Source: F1-120-MAGs238 sp964484185 (GTDB lineage Bacteria; Planctomycetota; Phycisphaerae; Phycisphaerales; UBA1924). Taken from it: a DNA stretch of 64,000 nt. The stretch is from assembly GCA_964484185.1 (NCBI GenBank), contig CAZAEQ010000007.1:1-64000 (forward strand), read 5' to 3'. A program made the position numbers and the translations under genes. Position 1 is the stretch's first letter. Each line of letters opens with the position of its first letter. This document shows, one piece after another, positions 8,668-17,106 of this stretch. The notes under the pieces were generated by a model. It was not told where the DNA came from and searched no databases. It saw only the letters and a list, made by a program, of their open reading frames with translations.

Positions 8668-10842
8668 TCAGACTGGCGCTGGTGCGCCGGTCTTGGCTCT
8701 CTCTTCCATCAGGACTGCCTTACGGCTGAGTTTGATGCGGCCTTGCTCATCCACGAGGATGACCTTGACCTTGACGATGTCGCCAATGCGTACAACATCG
8801 CCGACGGACTTGACGAATCCTTCGGCAAGTTCGGAGACGTGGCACATGCCATCGGTTCCAGGAGCGAGCTCGATGAATGCGCCGAAGTCTTTGGTGCTGA
8901 CGACCTTGCCGTTGTATATCTGGCCGACCTTGATCTCCTCGCAGAGAGCTTCGATCTCAGCGCGAGCGCCCATGAGGCTTTCGCGATCGGCTGAGGCCAC
9001 CTGCACGGTGCCGTCGTCGGAGACGTCGATGGTGACCTGATACTTGTCCTGGAGACCACGGATCATCTTGCCGCCGGGGCCGATGAGTTTGCCGATCTTT
9101 TCGGGATCGATCTTGAGCGTTGCGATGCGTGGCGCGAACGAGCTGATTTCAGCGCGTGGCGTGGTCATGCACTTTTCCATCTCGCCGATAATGAAGAGAC
9201 GGCCTTCGCGGGCCTGGTCGAGCGAAATGCGGACTTGTGGGAGTGTCAGGCCGCGGGCCTTGAGATCGAGCTGGATGCCGGTGATGCCATCGCGTGTGCC
9301 AGCGACCTTGAAGTCCATGTCGCCGTAGTAATCTTCTTCGCCGATGATGTCGGTGACGAAGAGTTCGCGGCCGGAATCATCGGAGAAACGACCAACTGAA
9401 ATACCTGCGCACATTGCTTTGATCGGGACGCCTGCATCCATGAGTGAGAGGCAGCCGCCGCAGACTGAGGCCTGTGAAGTCGAGCCGTTGGACTCGGTGA
9501 TTTCGCTGACAAGGCGGATGGTGTATGGGAATTCTTCCGGTGACGGGAGAATGCCGAGCAGTGAACGCTCAGCGAGTGCACCGTGGCCAATTTCGCGGCG
9601 ACCGGGTGACCCGACGCGCTTCACTTCGCCGACCGAGTAAGGTGGGAAGTTGTAATGGTGCGTGAACTTCTTGGAATACTCGGGGAGGAGGCCATCGATG
9701 ATCTGTTCATCTTTGCCGGTGCCGAGTGTGCAGGTGACGATTGCCTGGGTTTCGCCGCGGGCGAAGAGGGCCGAGCCGTGCGTGCGTTTGATGAAGCCGA
9801 CTTCGGAGGAAATCGGGCGGATTTCCTTAAGACCGCGGCCATCGGTGCGGATGCCGGTGTCGAGCACTGCGCGGCGGGTGAGTTTCTCATCGAGGCGTGA
9901 GTACGCGACCTTTGCCATGGTGCGGTTGTTCACCGAGGTCTGATAGTCTGCGGTCGTGCCCTTGGTGTTGAGCGCGAAGTGCGAGTCGAGCATTTTCGAC
10001 TTGATCTCGTCGATCCTGGTGTTGCGTTCTTTCTTGCCGGCGATCTTGCGAGCCTGGGCCAGGTCTTTTTCGCAGACGCTGGTGACTGTGGCCATGATCT
10101 CGTCGCTTGGGAGATAGAGAGTTTTGGGCATGACCTTGGTCTTGCCGCACTTGGCGACGAGCTGGTTGATGAGATCGACGATTTCCTGCACGTATTTTTC
10201 AGCAAAGACGACAGCGCCAAAGACCCCATCTTCATCGACTTCTGCTGCGCCGAGTTCGATCATGTTGATGCCGTCTTTGTGGCCAGCGACGACGAGGTCG
10301 AGGTCGCTGAAGTCCATCTGTGTGACGGTTGGGTTGATGACGAACTGCGGGCCATCATCGGTATGAAGGCGTGCAACACGGACTGTGGCAACGGGGAGTT
10401 CCATCGGGATTTCGGAGATTGCCAAGCAGGCCGATGAACCGATGCAGGCGAGAATGTCGGTATCGTTTTCCTGATCATGGCCGAGGACGAGGGCCTGGAT
10501 GAGGACTTCATCGATGTAGCCATCGGGGAAGAGGGGGCGAATCGGACGATCGATCATTCTCATAGTGAGAATTTCGCGCTCGTTGGGGGCGCCTTCGCGT
10601 TTGCGGAAGCCGCCAGGGAACTTGCCTGCCGCGGCAGCGCGTTCGCGGTAATCGACGGTGAGGGGAAAGAATTCGAGACCTTCGCGTGGGTTGGCGCGGA
10701 CGCATGCACAGAGAACGCTGGACTCGCCATAGGTGACGATGACCGCGCCGGAGGCCTGCTTGGCGATCTTGCCGGTTTCGATTGTGAGTGTGCGACCACC
10801 GATCTCGCGGGAGACCGATACGGAGCCTTCAAACATTTTCAT
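8668..10842 (-). CDS. pnp: Polynucleotide phosphorylase
   Basis: 724 aa. A 3'-5' phosphorolytic exoribonuclease of mRNA turnover, normally trimeric and a degradosome component. It has two RNase PH domains (first with DYRERAAAAGKFPGGFRKRE, second with RTDGRGLKEIRPI and LFARGETQAIVT), then a KH domain with GKLIGPGGKMI and an S1 domain (GQIYNGKVVSTKDFGAFIEL). Start taken at ATG 10842 (MKMFEGSVSVSREIGG); the frame extends to 10989 but that part overlaps the rpsO-pnp spacer and is not conserved-looking. It follows rpsO on the same strand, the widespread rpsO-pnp arrangement. Confidence 0.97.
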   Translation of the reverse strand: MKMFEGSVSVSREIGGRTLTIETGKIAKQASGAVIVTYGESSVLCACVRANPREGLEFFPLTVDYRERAAAAGKFPGGFRKREGAPNEREILTMRMIDRPIRPLFPDGYIDEVLIQALVLGHDQENDTDILACIGSSACLAISEIPMELPVATVRVARLHTDDGPQFVINPTVTQMDFSDLDLVVAGHKDGINMIELGAAEVDEDGVFGAVVFAEKYVQEIVDLINQLVAKCGKTKVMPKTLYLPSDEIMATVTSVCEKDLAQARKIAGKKERNTRIDEIKSKMLDSHFALNTKGTTADYQTSVNNRTMAKVAYSRLDEKLTRRAVLDTGIRTDGRGLKEIRPISSEVGFIKRTHGSALFARGETQAIVTCTLGTGKDEQIIDGLLPEYSKKFTHHYNFPPYSVGEVKRVGSPGRREIGHGALAERSLLGILPSPEEFPYTIRLVSEITESNGSTSQASVCGGCLSLMDAGVPIKAMCAGISVGRFSDDSGRELFVTDIIGEEDYYGDMDFKVAGTRDGITGIQLDLKARGLTLPQVRISLDQAREGRLFIIGEMEKCMTTPRAEISSFAPRIATLKIDPEKIGKLIGPGGKMIRGLQDKYQVTIDVSDDGTVQVASADRESLMGARAEIEALCEEIKVGQIYNGKVVSTKDFGAFIELAPGTDGMCHVSELAEGFVKSVGDVVRIGDIVKVKVILVDEQGRIKLSRKAVLMEERAKTGAPAPV

Positions 10843-11058
10843 TAGAACAACCTCTCGAGCATCTCTAGCGAACGTTCGCACAACCGTGATGGCCGAGTGC
10901 ATCAATCCGGGAGCGAACAATTCAATTCTGATCCAGACGCTCCCCAACTCGCAGAGGCTTGGGGCAAAGGAGCGTGAGTGGGAAACCACATTCGCTTTTT
11001 TGCCTCCGGCCGCTCGACGGGGAAAGCCAGGACGGAAACGAAAACCAATTTACGAAAG

Positions 11059-11088
11059 CGGCCCGTCCATTTTTCAATGAACGGGCCG
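11059..11088 (-). terminator. Hairpin between rpsO and pnp
   Basis: CGGCCCGT (11059-11066) pairs with ACGGGCCG (11081-11088), 10 nt after the rpsO stop. The run of T after it on the minus strand is weak, so it may be a leaky terminator or mRNA-processing hairpin that allows read-through into pnp. The rest of the 255-bp rpsO-pnp spacer shows nothing else clear. Confidence 0.6.
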
Positions 11089-11097
11089 TGAAAGTTC

Positions 11098-11367
11098 TTA
11101 CTTGCGGAGTTCGAGCCGCTTGATGAGTGCTTTGTACGAATCTGGGTTGATTCGAGCGAGGTACTTGAGGAGGCGGTTGCGGCGACCGACCATGCCAACC
11201 AGGCCCTTGCGGCTGTGGTGGTCCTTGTCGTGACCCTTGAGGTGCTCGGCGACTTCCTTGATCTTTGCGGTGAGCATGGAGATCTGCACTTCGGGCGACC
11301 CGGTATCGGTCGGGTGGCGACGTGCGGTGGAAACTACTTGGATCTTGTGTTCTGCGAGAAGTGCCAT
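11098..11367 (-). CDS. rpsO: 30S ribosomal protein S15
   Basis: 89 aa, standard S15 length. S15 binds the central domain of 16S rRNA and nucleates assembly of the platform. Diagnostic segments are TGSPEVQISMLTAKI, HLKGHDKDHHSRKGL and GRRNRLLKYLA, then a basic C-terminus. ATG start; a promoter-like element lies about 30 bp upstream and pnp follows on the same strand. Confidence 0.98.
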   Translation of the reverse strand: MALLAEHKIQVVSTARRHPTDTGSPEVQISMLTAKIKEVAEHLKGHDKDHHSRKGLVGMVGRRNRLLKYLARINPDSYKALIKRLELRK

Positions 11368-11398
11368 TGCGTACAGGTCCTCTTAATATTGGGAGAGG

Positions 11399-11427
11399 AG
11401 TTTAGACGCCAAGAGGCGGGATTGCAA
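11399..11427 (-). promoter_or_regulatory. Candidate sigma-70-type promoter of rpsO
   Basis: On the minus strand TTGCAA (plus 11422-11427) is separated by exactly 17 bp from TAAACT (plus 11399-11404), about 30 bp before the rpsO ATG. Each hexamer matches four of six consensus bases, so this is a plausible but unproven call. Confidence 0.35.
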
Positions 11428-11669
11428 TAGTCGGCAACAAACTGAGGTTGGTAAGTAGCGCTGGCGGTTGGGAGTGCAGCGAAATCTCTGTTGCTTCGAA
11501 GCTGCCTGATTCGGATTTCGCTGAAAAACACGGTGTGGTTGACAATCAGAGTTCTCGAGTTAGTATTGCGTTAGCTATCTAGATTTTTCATCACCGCTAC
11601 TTCAAGAGGACACACAAACCGTTCGCGATCTCGCACATCCAAACGTTTTACTAACTTTGAAGCTCGATT

Positions 11670-11986
11670 GTGGCGTACTGCATCGATACCGCGGCAATGA
11701 CAATGTGTACGGGTGCAGCGAAGGAACAGTGTGCGATGCGGACTCTGCCCAACGACACATTGCAGCCTGGCGACGCGTATGGGTCGGCGGTGGTAGCGAA
11801 CGGCAACACGATGGTGGTTGGCGTGGAAGCCGATGACAACGCGGAAGTCGCGTGATGTTCGACGCGATTGGATCAACCTATGAGACCATGTGGTCGCCGC
11901 ACACCGGGCACTATGGCAATCGATACACACACCAGACGTGCGCTGATGACAGCGACGGCTTGCTGACATCACGGATTGTCTTTTAG
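11670..11986 (+). pseudogene. Remnant of an FG-GAP-like repeat protein
   Basis: A frame ending near 11855 contains LQPGDAYGSAVVANGNTMVV followed by GVEADDNAE, which resembles one FG-GAP-type repeat of planctomycete surface proteins. It then hits a stop; the next frame continues open from 11853 to a TAG at 11984-11986 without clear homology. An intrinsic terminator sits 45 bp further on, as if a full gene had ended here. No signal peptide or further repeats are found upstream. The rest of the region from 11368 to 12336 shows only the rpsO promoter region and the terminator. Confidence 0.35.
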
Positions 11987-12031
11987 TCGGTGATGGAACA
12001 GGAAATCAGAGTTCGCGTGACATTCAAAACA

Positions 12032-12068
12032 CCAAACTCCTCGGACATTCCGAGGGAGTTTGGCATTT
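12032..12068 (+). terminator. Terminator-like hairpin with no intact gene before it
   Basis: CCAAACTCCTCGGA (12032-12045) pairs with TCCGAGGGAGTTTGG (12049-12063) with one bulged base and a CAT loop, followed by a short T-rich run. The core CTCGGA/TCCGAG is shared with the terminator at 14172. Confidence 0.6.
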
Positions 12069-12336
12069 TGGCGGCGAAGAGCACGAAGCGGGCACGAGCA
12101 GGACGCACCCTAAAGATTATCGGGAGGTTGGAAGGCTGGGCCGCTGGACCAGGGGGGCGATAAGGACCGGGAAAAACGTGCGAATCTGGAAGAAACAGAG
12201 AATATTGAATGCACGGTTGGAGTCTGGACCGCCTTCTGATACCTTATTGTTTCGGGTGCTCATTCATCAGGGCCGGTCAGGCTCGCGGTGGCGCACCAAT
12301 TCATTTTGGCTCGGGTACTGGGAAAAAGGAAATCTC

Positions 12337-14139
12337 ATGTTGAAGTCACGAGTTGCAGTTTGTGTGGGAATGCTCGCCGCATGTGCAGGGGGCGCGCTTG
12401 CTGCTCCACCGGCAAACAACGCATGCTCTGCGGCGACAACGCTGAGTCCCACCGGAGCGTTCGTCAACGGAACGACGATTGAGGCGACGACGGATGCGCC
12501 TGCTGGCGCGTGTGCGACCAGCAGCAACGATGTGTGGTACAAGGTGGTGCGTGCCAATGGCTCAGCGACACAGACGTGCACAATTACGACGTGCAGCACC
12601 GCGACGACGTTTGATACGGTGCTGCGGGTGTACATCGGCGCGTGCGGTAACTTCTATCCTGTGACGTGCAACAACGACAGCGGGTGTGGAAGCTCAGCCG
12701 GGGCTTCGACGGTCAGCTTCACGGTCAGCGCGGGGCAGACGTATTACATCAGCGTCGCAGGCGTGGATGGCGCGACTGGGACTTTCCAGATCTCTGGCTC
12801 GCTGAGTGCGGCGAATCCACTTGGACCAGATGTGATGGTTGGCGATCTGTCGGACGTGATGAACTATGGCTCTGTTGGCGGGATCTCGGGCCACTCAATC
12901 GGCACCACGAGCTGCAACCTGGGCGATCAGAACGTTGTGTGGGTTGCGAACACCAATCGCCACCCGGTGATTGGTCAGAACTTCTACCGCATTTCTGAAA
13001 ACCGCATGGAGCTGATCGGACAGTCGTGGCTGAAGCACGGCTTCACGGCACTTACGCAGAATCTGTGCGCAACATGCAGTGGCCAGGGCGGCGCTGTTCT
13101 GGGCGTTGGCTGTTCAGATCCATATGTGGCAAGTTTGAACGGCGATCAGTCACGGCTCGGGCCGCGGTCGCATGTGAACGCGACGACCGGCTTCTATCCA
13201 TATCCATTCACCACTCCACCCGCGCCTTACCAGGTGCCCCCGGCGGCGGCGGCGACGATCGGTCGGCGCGTGCAAATTCTGGCGAACGACCTGAACGCGA
13301 CGCTGCACCCAGGCGCGATCTACTTCGCGGAGTGTCAGTACATCACGGCAGATGATGCGCAGTTTGTGAATTCGACAGGTCTGGCAATCAACGGTCTGAA
13401 CAATGTGAGTTACCGCCGCGGAACGGCCGGGGCGACAACGATCGGCCTCACAAGTTCGACGATTCGGATGCTGCCCGCGCTGAAGGGTTGGCAGTCGGTT
13501 GATCCGACAGTTGTGGTGAACAGCTACGACTATCAGGAAGGCGCGATTGTCTGCCGGTACTGGGTCGGGGCTAAGACTGTGGACAACGGCAACGGGACCT
13601 GGACGTATAACTACACAGTGTTCAACCTGAACTCTGATCGCTCGCTGGCGAGCTTCTCAGTTCCGGCGAGCAATGTAGAGTCGAGCGCTTTCTATCAGCG
13701 CACGCCGAGATATCACTCTGGCGAGCCGGCGAGCATGAATAACGAATGGGTTCGTACCGCTTCGAACAACGCGGTGACCTGGGCGACACCAGATACGTTC
13801 TCGGCGAGCGCACCGTGGGGATCTGCCCTGCGCTGGTCGACTGCTGCCACGTTCTCGCTCACGACCAATACTGCTCCGACTACCGGAACATGCTCGATGA
13901 CGTTCTTTAAGCCAGGCACGGCAGCGAACCTGGATTTCACGAACTTACCCGTTCCGACGCCGGGCGTTCCTCCGTGCGCGGCGGACTTCAATGACGATGG
14001 CGTTGTGGATTTCTTTGACTATCTGGACTTCGTGAACGCATACGCAGCCAACAGCCCTTCGGCAGATTTCAATGGAAGCGGCACGATCGACTTCTTTGAC
14101 TATCTTGATTACGTCGACGCATTCACACTCGGTTGCTAA
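12337..14139 (+). CDS. Secreted protein with PPC-like N-terminus and dockerin-like C-terminal repeats
   Basis: 600 aa. The ATG at 12337 has AAGGA 7 nt upstream and opens a signal peptide (MLKSRVAVCVGMLAACAGGA, cleavage near ALA-APP). Residues about 25-150 are Cys/Thr-rich and read like a pre-peptidase C-terminal (PPC) domain, with NDVWYKVV and GQTYYISVAGVDGATGTF. The middle 400 residues are unrecognised. The C-terminus has two calcium-loop repeats, ADFNDDGVVDFFDYLDF and ADFNGSGTIDFFDYLDY, of the dockerin-type-I-like kind common at the ends of planctomycete exported proteins. The function is probably extracellular or surface-attached; no catalytic motif was seen. Confidence 0.8.
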   Translation: MLKSRVAVCVGMLAACAGGALAAPPANNACSAATTLSPTGAFVNGTTIEATTDAPAGACATSSNDVWYKVVRANGSATQTCTITTCSTATTFDTVLRVYIGACGNFYPVTCNNDSGCGSSAGASTVSFTVSAGQTYYISVAGVDGATGTFQISGSLSAANPLGPDVMVGDLSDVMNYGSVGGISGHSIGTTSCNLGDQNVVWVANTNRHPVIGQNFYRISENRMELIGQSWLKHGFTALTQNLCATCSGQGGAVLGVGCSDPYVASLNGDQSRLGPRSHVNATTGFYPYPFTTPPAPYQVPPAAAATIGRRVQILANDLNATLHPGAIYFAECQYITADDAQFVNSTGLAINGLNNVSYRRGTAGATTIGLTSSTIRMLPALKGWQSVDPTVVVNSYDYQEGAIVCRYWVGAKTVDNGNGTWTYNYTVFNLNSDRSLASFSVPASNVESSAFYQRTPRYHSGEPASMNNEWVRTASNNAVTWATPDTFSASAPWGSALRWSTAATFSLTTNTAPTTGTCSMTFFKPGTAANLDFTNLPVPTPGVPPCAADFNDDGVVDFFDYLDFVNAYAANSPSADFNGSGTIDFFDYLDYVDAFTLGC

Positions 14140-14171
14140 GGCCAAAAGCGACGAGTATTTGAAATTTCAAG

Positions 14172-14206
14172 CCCCTCGGAAGCGATTCCGAGGGGTTTTG
14201 TTTTTG
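14172..14206 (+). terminator. Intrinsic terminator of the dockerin-like protein gene
   Basis: Ten-bp perfect stem CCCCTCGGAA (14172-14181) / TTCCGAGGGG (14186-14195), GCGA tetraloop, then TTTTGTTTTT. Confidence 0.92.
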
Positions 14207-14257
14207 GGGTTGTGAATTAGGACTGTGACGAATTGATGACGCGTATTGTTGTGAGAC

Positions 14258-15529
14258 ATGGCACACACTACTGATTCACTTTCCGTTTCCCGTCGAGTTG
14301 CATCGCTGAAGGCGAGCGTGACAATCGCGTTTATGAATCGCGCCAAGAACATGAAGGCACAGGGGTTGGATGTGCTGAGTTTCGCGGCGGGGGAACCGGA
14401 TTTTGACACCCCGCAGCCGATCAAGGATGCGGCGATCAAGGCTCTTCAGGCGGGGCAGACCAAATACATGCCCACGTTTGGCGATCCGGAAACGCGGAGC
14501 GTACTGGCGAAGAAACTGCGCGAGGAGAATGGAATACCTGGGTTGACCGCGGATGAGATTACGATTTCGTCAGGCGGCAAGCACTCGCTGTTTAATACGT
14601 GCCAGGTTCTGTTTGATGAATGCAAGCCGGGCGAAACGCAGATGGAAGCAGTGATGCCGGTGCCGAGCTGGGTGAGCTATGGGCCCCTGGTGGAACTGGC
14701 GGGCGGCAAGGTTGTAGAGGTCCCGACGACGGTTGAGGGTGGATTCAAGGCGACGGCAGCGCAGATTAAGGCGGCGATTACGCCGCGGACTCGGATGGTT
14801 ATTTTGAATTCGCCGAGCAATCCCTGCGGGACGATGTATACACCGGAAGAGTTGAAGGCGATTGGCCGCGTGTGCGCTGAGGCGGCGGCGACGATTGCGC
14901 CAAATCTCGTGGTGTTCAGCGATGAGTTGTATGAGAAGATCACGTATGGCGGTATCCCCCACTTTTCGATTGGATCGATGCCCGAGATCGCGGAGCGGAC
15001 GATCACGCTGAACGGATTGTCGAAGGCGTATGGCATGACCGGGTGGAGACTTGGGTATACGGGAATTCCCGGGCCGTTTGGAAAGAAGTTCACGAATGCG
15101 ATGGCGGCGTATCAGGGCCAGCAGACGACGAACTTGACGAGCTTTGTGTATCCGGCGATCAGGGCGGCGATTACTGAATGTGGGCCGCAGGTTGAAGTTA
15201 TGCGGCAGGCGTTTGCAAAGCGGGCGGAACTGATGAATTCGCTGCTGGCGACGATGCCGGGGATGAAATGTGCGAAGGCGACCGGGGCGTTTTATGCGTT
15301 CCCGGAAGTGTCGGGGCATTTTGGAAAGACTACGGCGGGCGGGAAGAAGATTGCGAGCGCTGCAGATTTCTGCGATGCATTGCTTGCGGAACAGCTCGTG
15401 GCGTTTGTGCCTGGCGCGGACTTCGGCGGGTGCGGGAAGGACCACGTGCGAATCAGCTTTGCATGCAGCGAGGATCAGATCAGGAAGGGCATTGACAGGC
15501 TCTCTGAGTTCCTGAGCGGACTCAAATAA
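14258..15529 (+). CDS. Class I aminotransferase (aspartate aminotransferase type)
   Basis: 423 aa PLP-dependent aminotransferase that moves the amino group between aspartate or a related amino acid and 2-oxoglutarate. It has FAAGEPDFDTP (about 42-52), the NSPSNPCGTMY cofactor loop with the conserved Asn, SDELYEKI with the Asp that contacts the pyridine nitrogen, and the PLP lysine K256 in LSKAYGMTGWRLGY. The C-terminal VRISFACS includes the substrate-carboxylate Arg. It resembles the I-gamma AspAT/prephenate aminotransferase branch, so a role in phenylalanine and tyrosine synthesis is also possible. ATG start; monocistronic by context. Confidence 0.93.
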   Translation: MAHTTDSLSVSRRVASLKASVTIAFMNRAKNMKAQGLDVLSFAAGEPDFDTPQPIKDAAIKALQAGQTKYMPTFGDPETRSVLAKKLREENGIPGLTADEITISSGGKHSLFNTCQVLFDECKPGETQMEAVMPVPSWVSYGPLVELAGGKVVEVPTTVEGGFKATAAQIKAAITPRTRMVILNSPSNPCGTMYTPEELKAIGRVCAEAAATIAPNLVVFSDELYEKITYGGIPHFSIGSMPEIAERTITLNGLSKAYGMTGWRLGYTGIPGPFGKKFTNAMAAYQGQQTTNLTSFVYPAIRAAITECGPQVEVMRQAFAKRAELMNSLLATMPGMKCAKATGAFYAFPEVSGHFGKTTAGGKKIASAADFCDALLAEQLVAFVPGADFGGCGKDHVRISFACSEDQIRKGIDRLSEFLSGLK

Positions 15530-15553
15530 TCCCAGTTTGGTCGGAGAACGGCT

Positions 15554-17089
15554 GTGATCAATCTCAAGCGATCAACGCTTCGAAGCTCCCTTCAGAAAAC
15601 TTCCTTCGTCCTTTTCCTTGGCTCTGCTGCCCTCCTGCTCTTTTATGCAGCGACTCGGATCCAACCTCGCGGGATCGATTTTGGTCGAGTCAGCATTTCA
15701 TCGTTTGCCGGAAATCTTGAGGTATCACTCGCAAACGCGTCAATAACACGTTCAGACGCGGGTTGGACGTTTACGAATGTCGGCGCTCGAATCGTTGTCG
15801 AATCTGCGAGCGTTTGGGTTCCCACTTCACAATCTGCAGCGGTGACGCTGACCGTTCCTGGTGCAGCGCCTCTGCCACTTTCGCTAAGGGTCATCTTTTT
15901 GCCGACATGGCTTGCCGGGCTGGTTCTTGTCGCTGGCACGATTCTCAGTTTCCATTGGTCGCGCCGAATTGACAATTCCAACCATTGCAATTCGTGCGAT
16001 TACGACCTGCAAGGCATCAGCTCAGGAAAATGCCCGGAATGCGGCGACAACTTTCGTATTCTCGTCTCGGTTTTGTTGTGTGCTGCCTGTCTAACAGCGA
16101 CGGGTTGCCAAGCCCCGCCACCAGAAGGCGATGGACAGAAACTATTTGTGGAAGCCATCCAGATTCTTGAGTCTAAACCCATTGTACACGAGCGTGTCGA
16201 TTGGGAGTCTGTGCGAAATCAGTTGCAAGCGACGATCCCGGCGGATGGCAAGACTGAGCATTCCCACGCTGCTATTCGTGTCGCGATTGCGAAACTCAAT
16301 GACAATCATGCTCGCTTCACTCCCCCACCATCGCCAGCGCCGACTCCTGCGGCTCCCGCGCCCCAGGTCACAGCGGTAGTGTCCGCGCCAGTCACGACCA
16401 ATCGCATCATTCCCACTGCTCCCGCGGGGGTCATGCTGGCGAGCAGCATCGCATTCATCACTGTTCCAGGTTGCAACATCGGAGAGACAGAGGGCCTGCG
16501 TGATTATGCAGCCGCGCTTCGTGCCGTTGTTTTGAGTCTCAACGAGCATCGCCCCGCCGCATGGATCATCGATCTTCGCTTTAACGGCGGCGGGAATATC
16601 TGGCCCATGCTCGTTGGATTGCAACCGTTGCTTGGCGATGGAGTAGTGACCACCTCCATAGATAGCGCTGGGCATATCGCGCGAGTCATCTGTGATGGCA
16701 ATGCGGTCTGGCTAAATCAGGGCAGTGGCCCGATTGAACAATTGCGCATCGACGTGGCAAAGTTCCCGCAGATTTCCGCGAAACGGGTTGCAATTCTGAC
16801 CGGCCCGTGGACTATGAGCTCGGGCGAATTGCTTGCCCTCGCGTTTCATGGTCAGGCGCGGTACTTTGGCACACCGACAGCCGGGATAACAACTGTCACA
16901 GACTATTTCCCGCTGAGCGATGGGTCGATTCTGAATCTGCCGATTTCGCATATGGCCGACCGGAATGGATGGGCGCCGCGCGGGGCGATCCGGCCCGATG
17001 TTTTGATTGAGGCGGCAGACTGGCCAACCGCAGACGATGCACAAGTCAAAGGCGCGACTCAATGGATTCTTGAAGCGAAGGCCAGGTAG
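15554..17089 (+). CDS. Membrane zinc-ribbon protein fused to an S41 peptidase domain
   Basis: 511 aa, GTG start with GGAG 7 nt upstream. The N-terminal third is a membrane module: TM helix about 17-33, an external beta-rich stretch, a second TM about 115-133, then a cytoplasmic zinc ribbon CNSCDYDLQGISSGKCPECG. Next comes a segment that looks like a lipoprotein signal (ILVSVLLCAACLTATGC). The C-terminal half is a C-terminal-processing-peptidase-like S41 domain with WIIDLRFNGGGNIWPML and the nucleophile Ser in TMSSGELLA. The Lys of the CtpA dyad is not present (GTPTAG instead), as in tricorn/IRBP-type S41 members. A Pro/Ala-rich linker lies at about 255-290. Confidence 0.82.
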   Translation: MINLKRSTLRSSLQKTSFVLFLGSAALLLFYAATRIQPRGIDFGRVSISSFAGNLEVSLANASITRSDAGWTFTNVGARIVVESASVWVPTSQSAAVTLTVPGAAPLPLSLRVIFLPTWLAGLVLVAGTILSFHWSRRIDNSNHCNSCDYDLQGISSGKCPECGDNFRILVSVLLCAACLTATGCQAPPPEGDGQKLFVEAIQILESKPIVHERVDWESVRNQLQATIPADGKTEHSHAAIRVAIAKLNDNHARFTPPPSPAPTPAAPAPQVTAVVSAPVTTNRIIPTAPAGVMLASSIAFITVPGCNIGETEGLRDYAAALRAVVLSLNEHRPAAWIIDLRFNGGGNIWPMLVGLQPLLGDGVVTTSIDSAGHIARVICDGNAVWLNQGSGPIEQLRIDVAKFPQISAKRVAILTGPWTMSSGELLALAFHGQARYFGTPTAGITTVTDYFPLSDGSILNLPISHMADRNGWAPRGAIRPDVLIEAADWPTADDAQVKGATQWILEAKAR

Positions 17090-17106
17090 CTCTTTGAATG
17101 ATCCTG

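Noticed and set aside
11571..11972. Minus-strand 133-codon open frame
   Set aside because: His/Arg-rich translation without domains, opposite the FG-GAP-like remnant; looks like an antisense shadow.
12062..12075. Possible sigma-54 element TTGGCATTTTGGCGGC
   Set aside because: The -12 part (GGCGGC) does not fit TTGC and it overlaps the orphan terminator.
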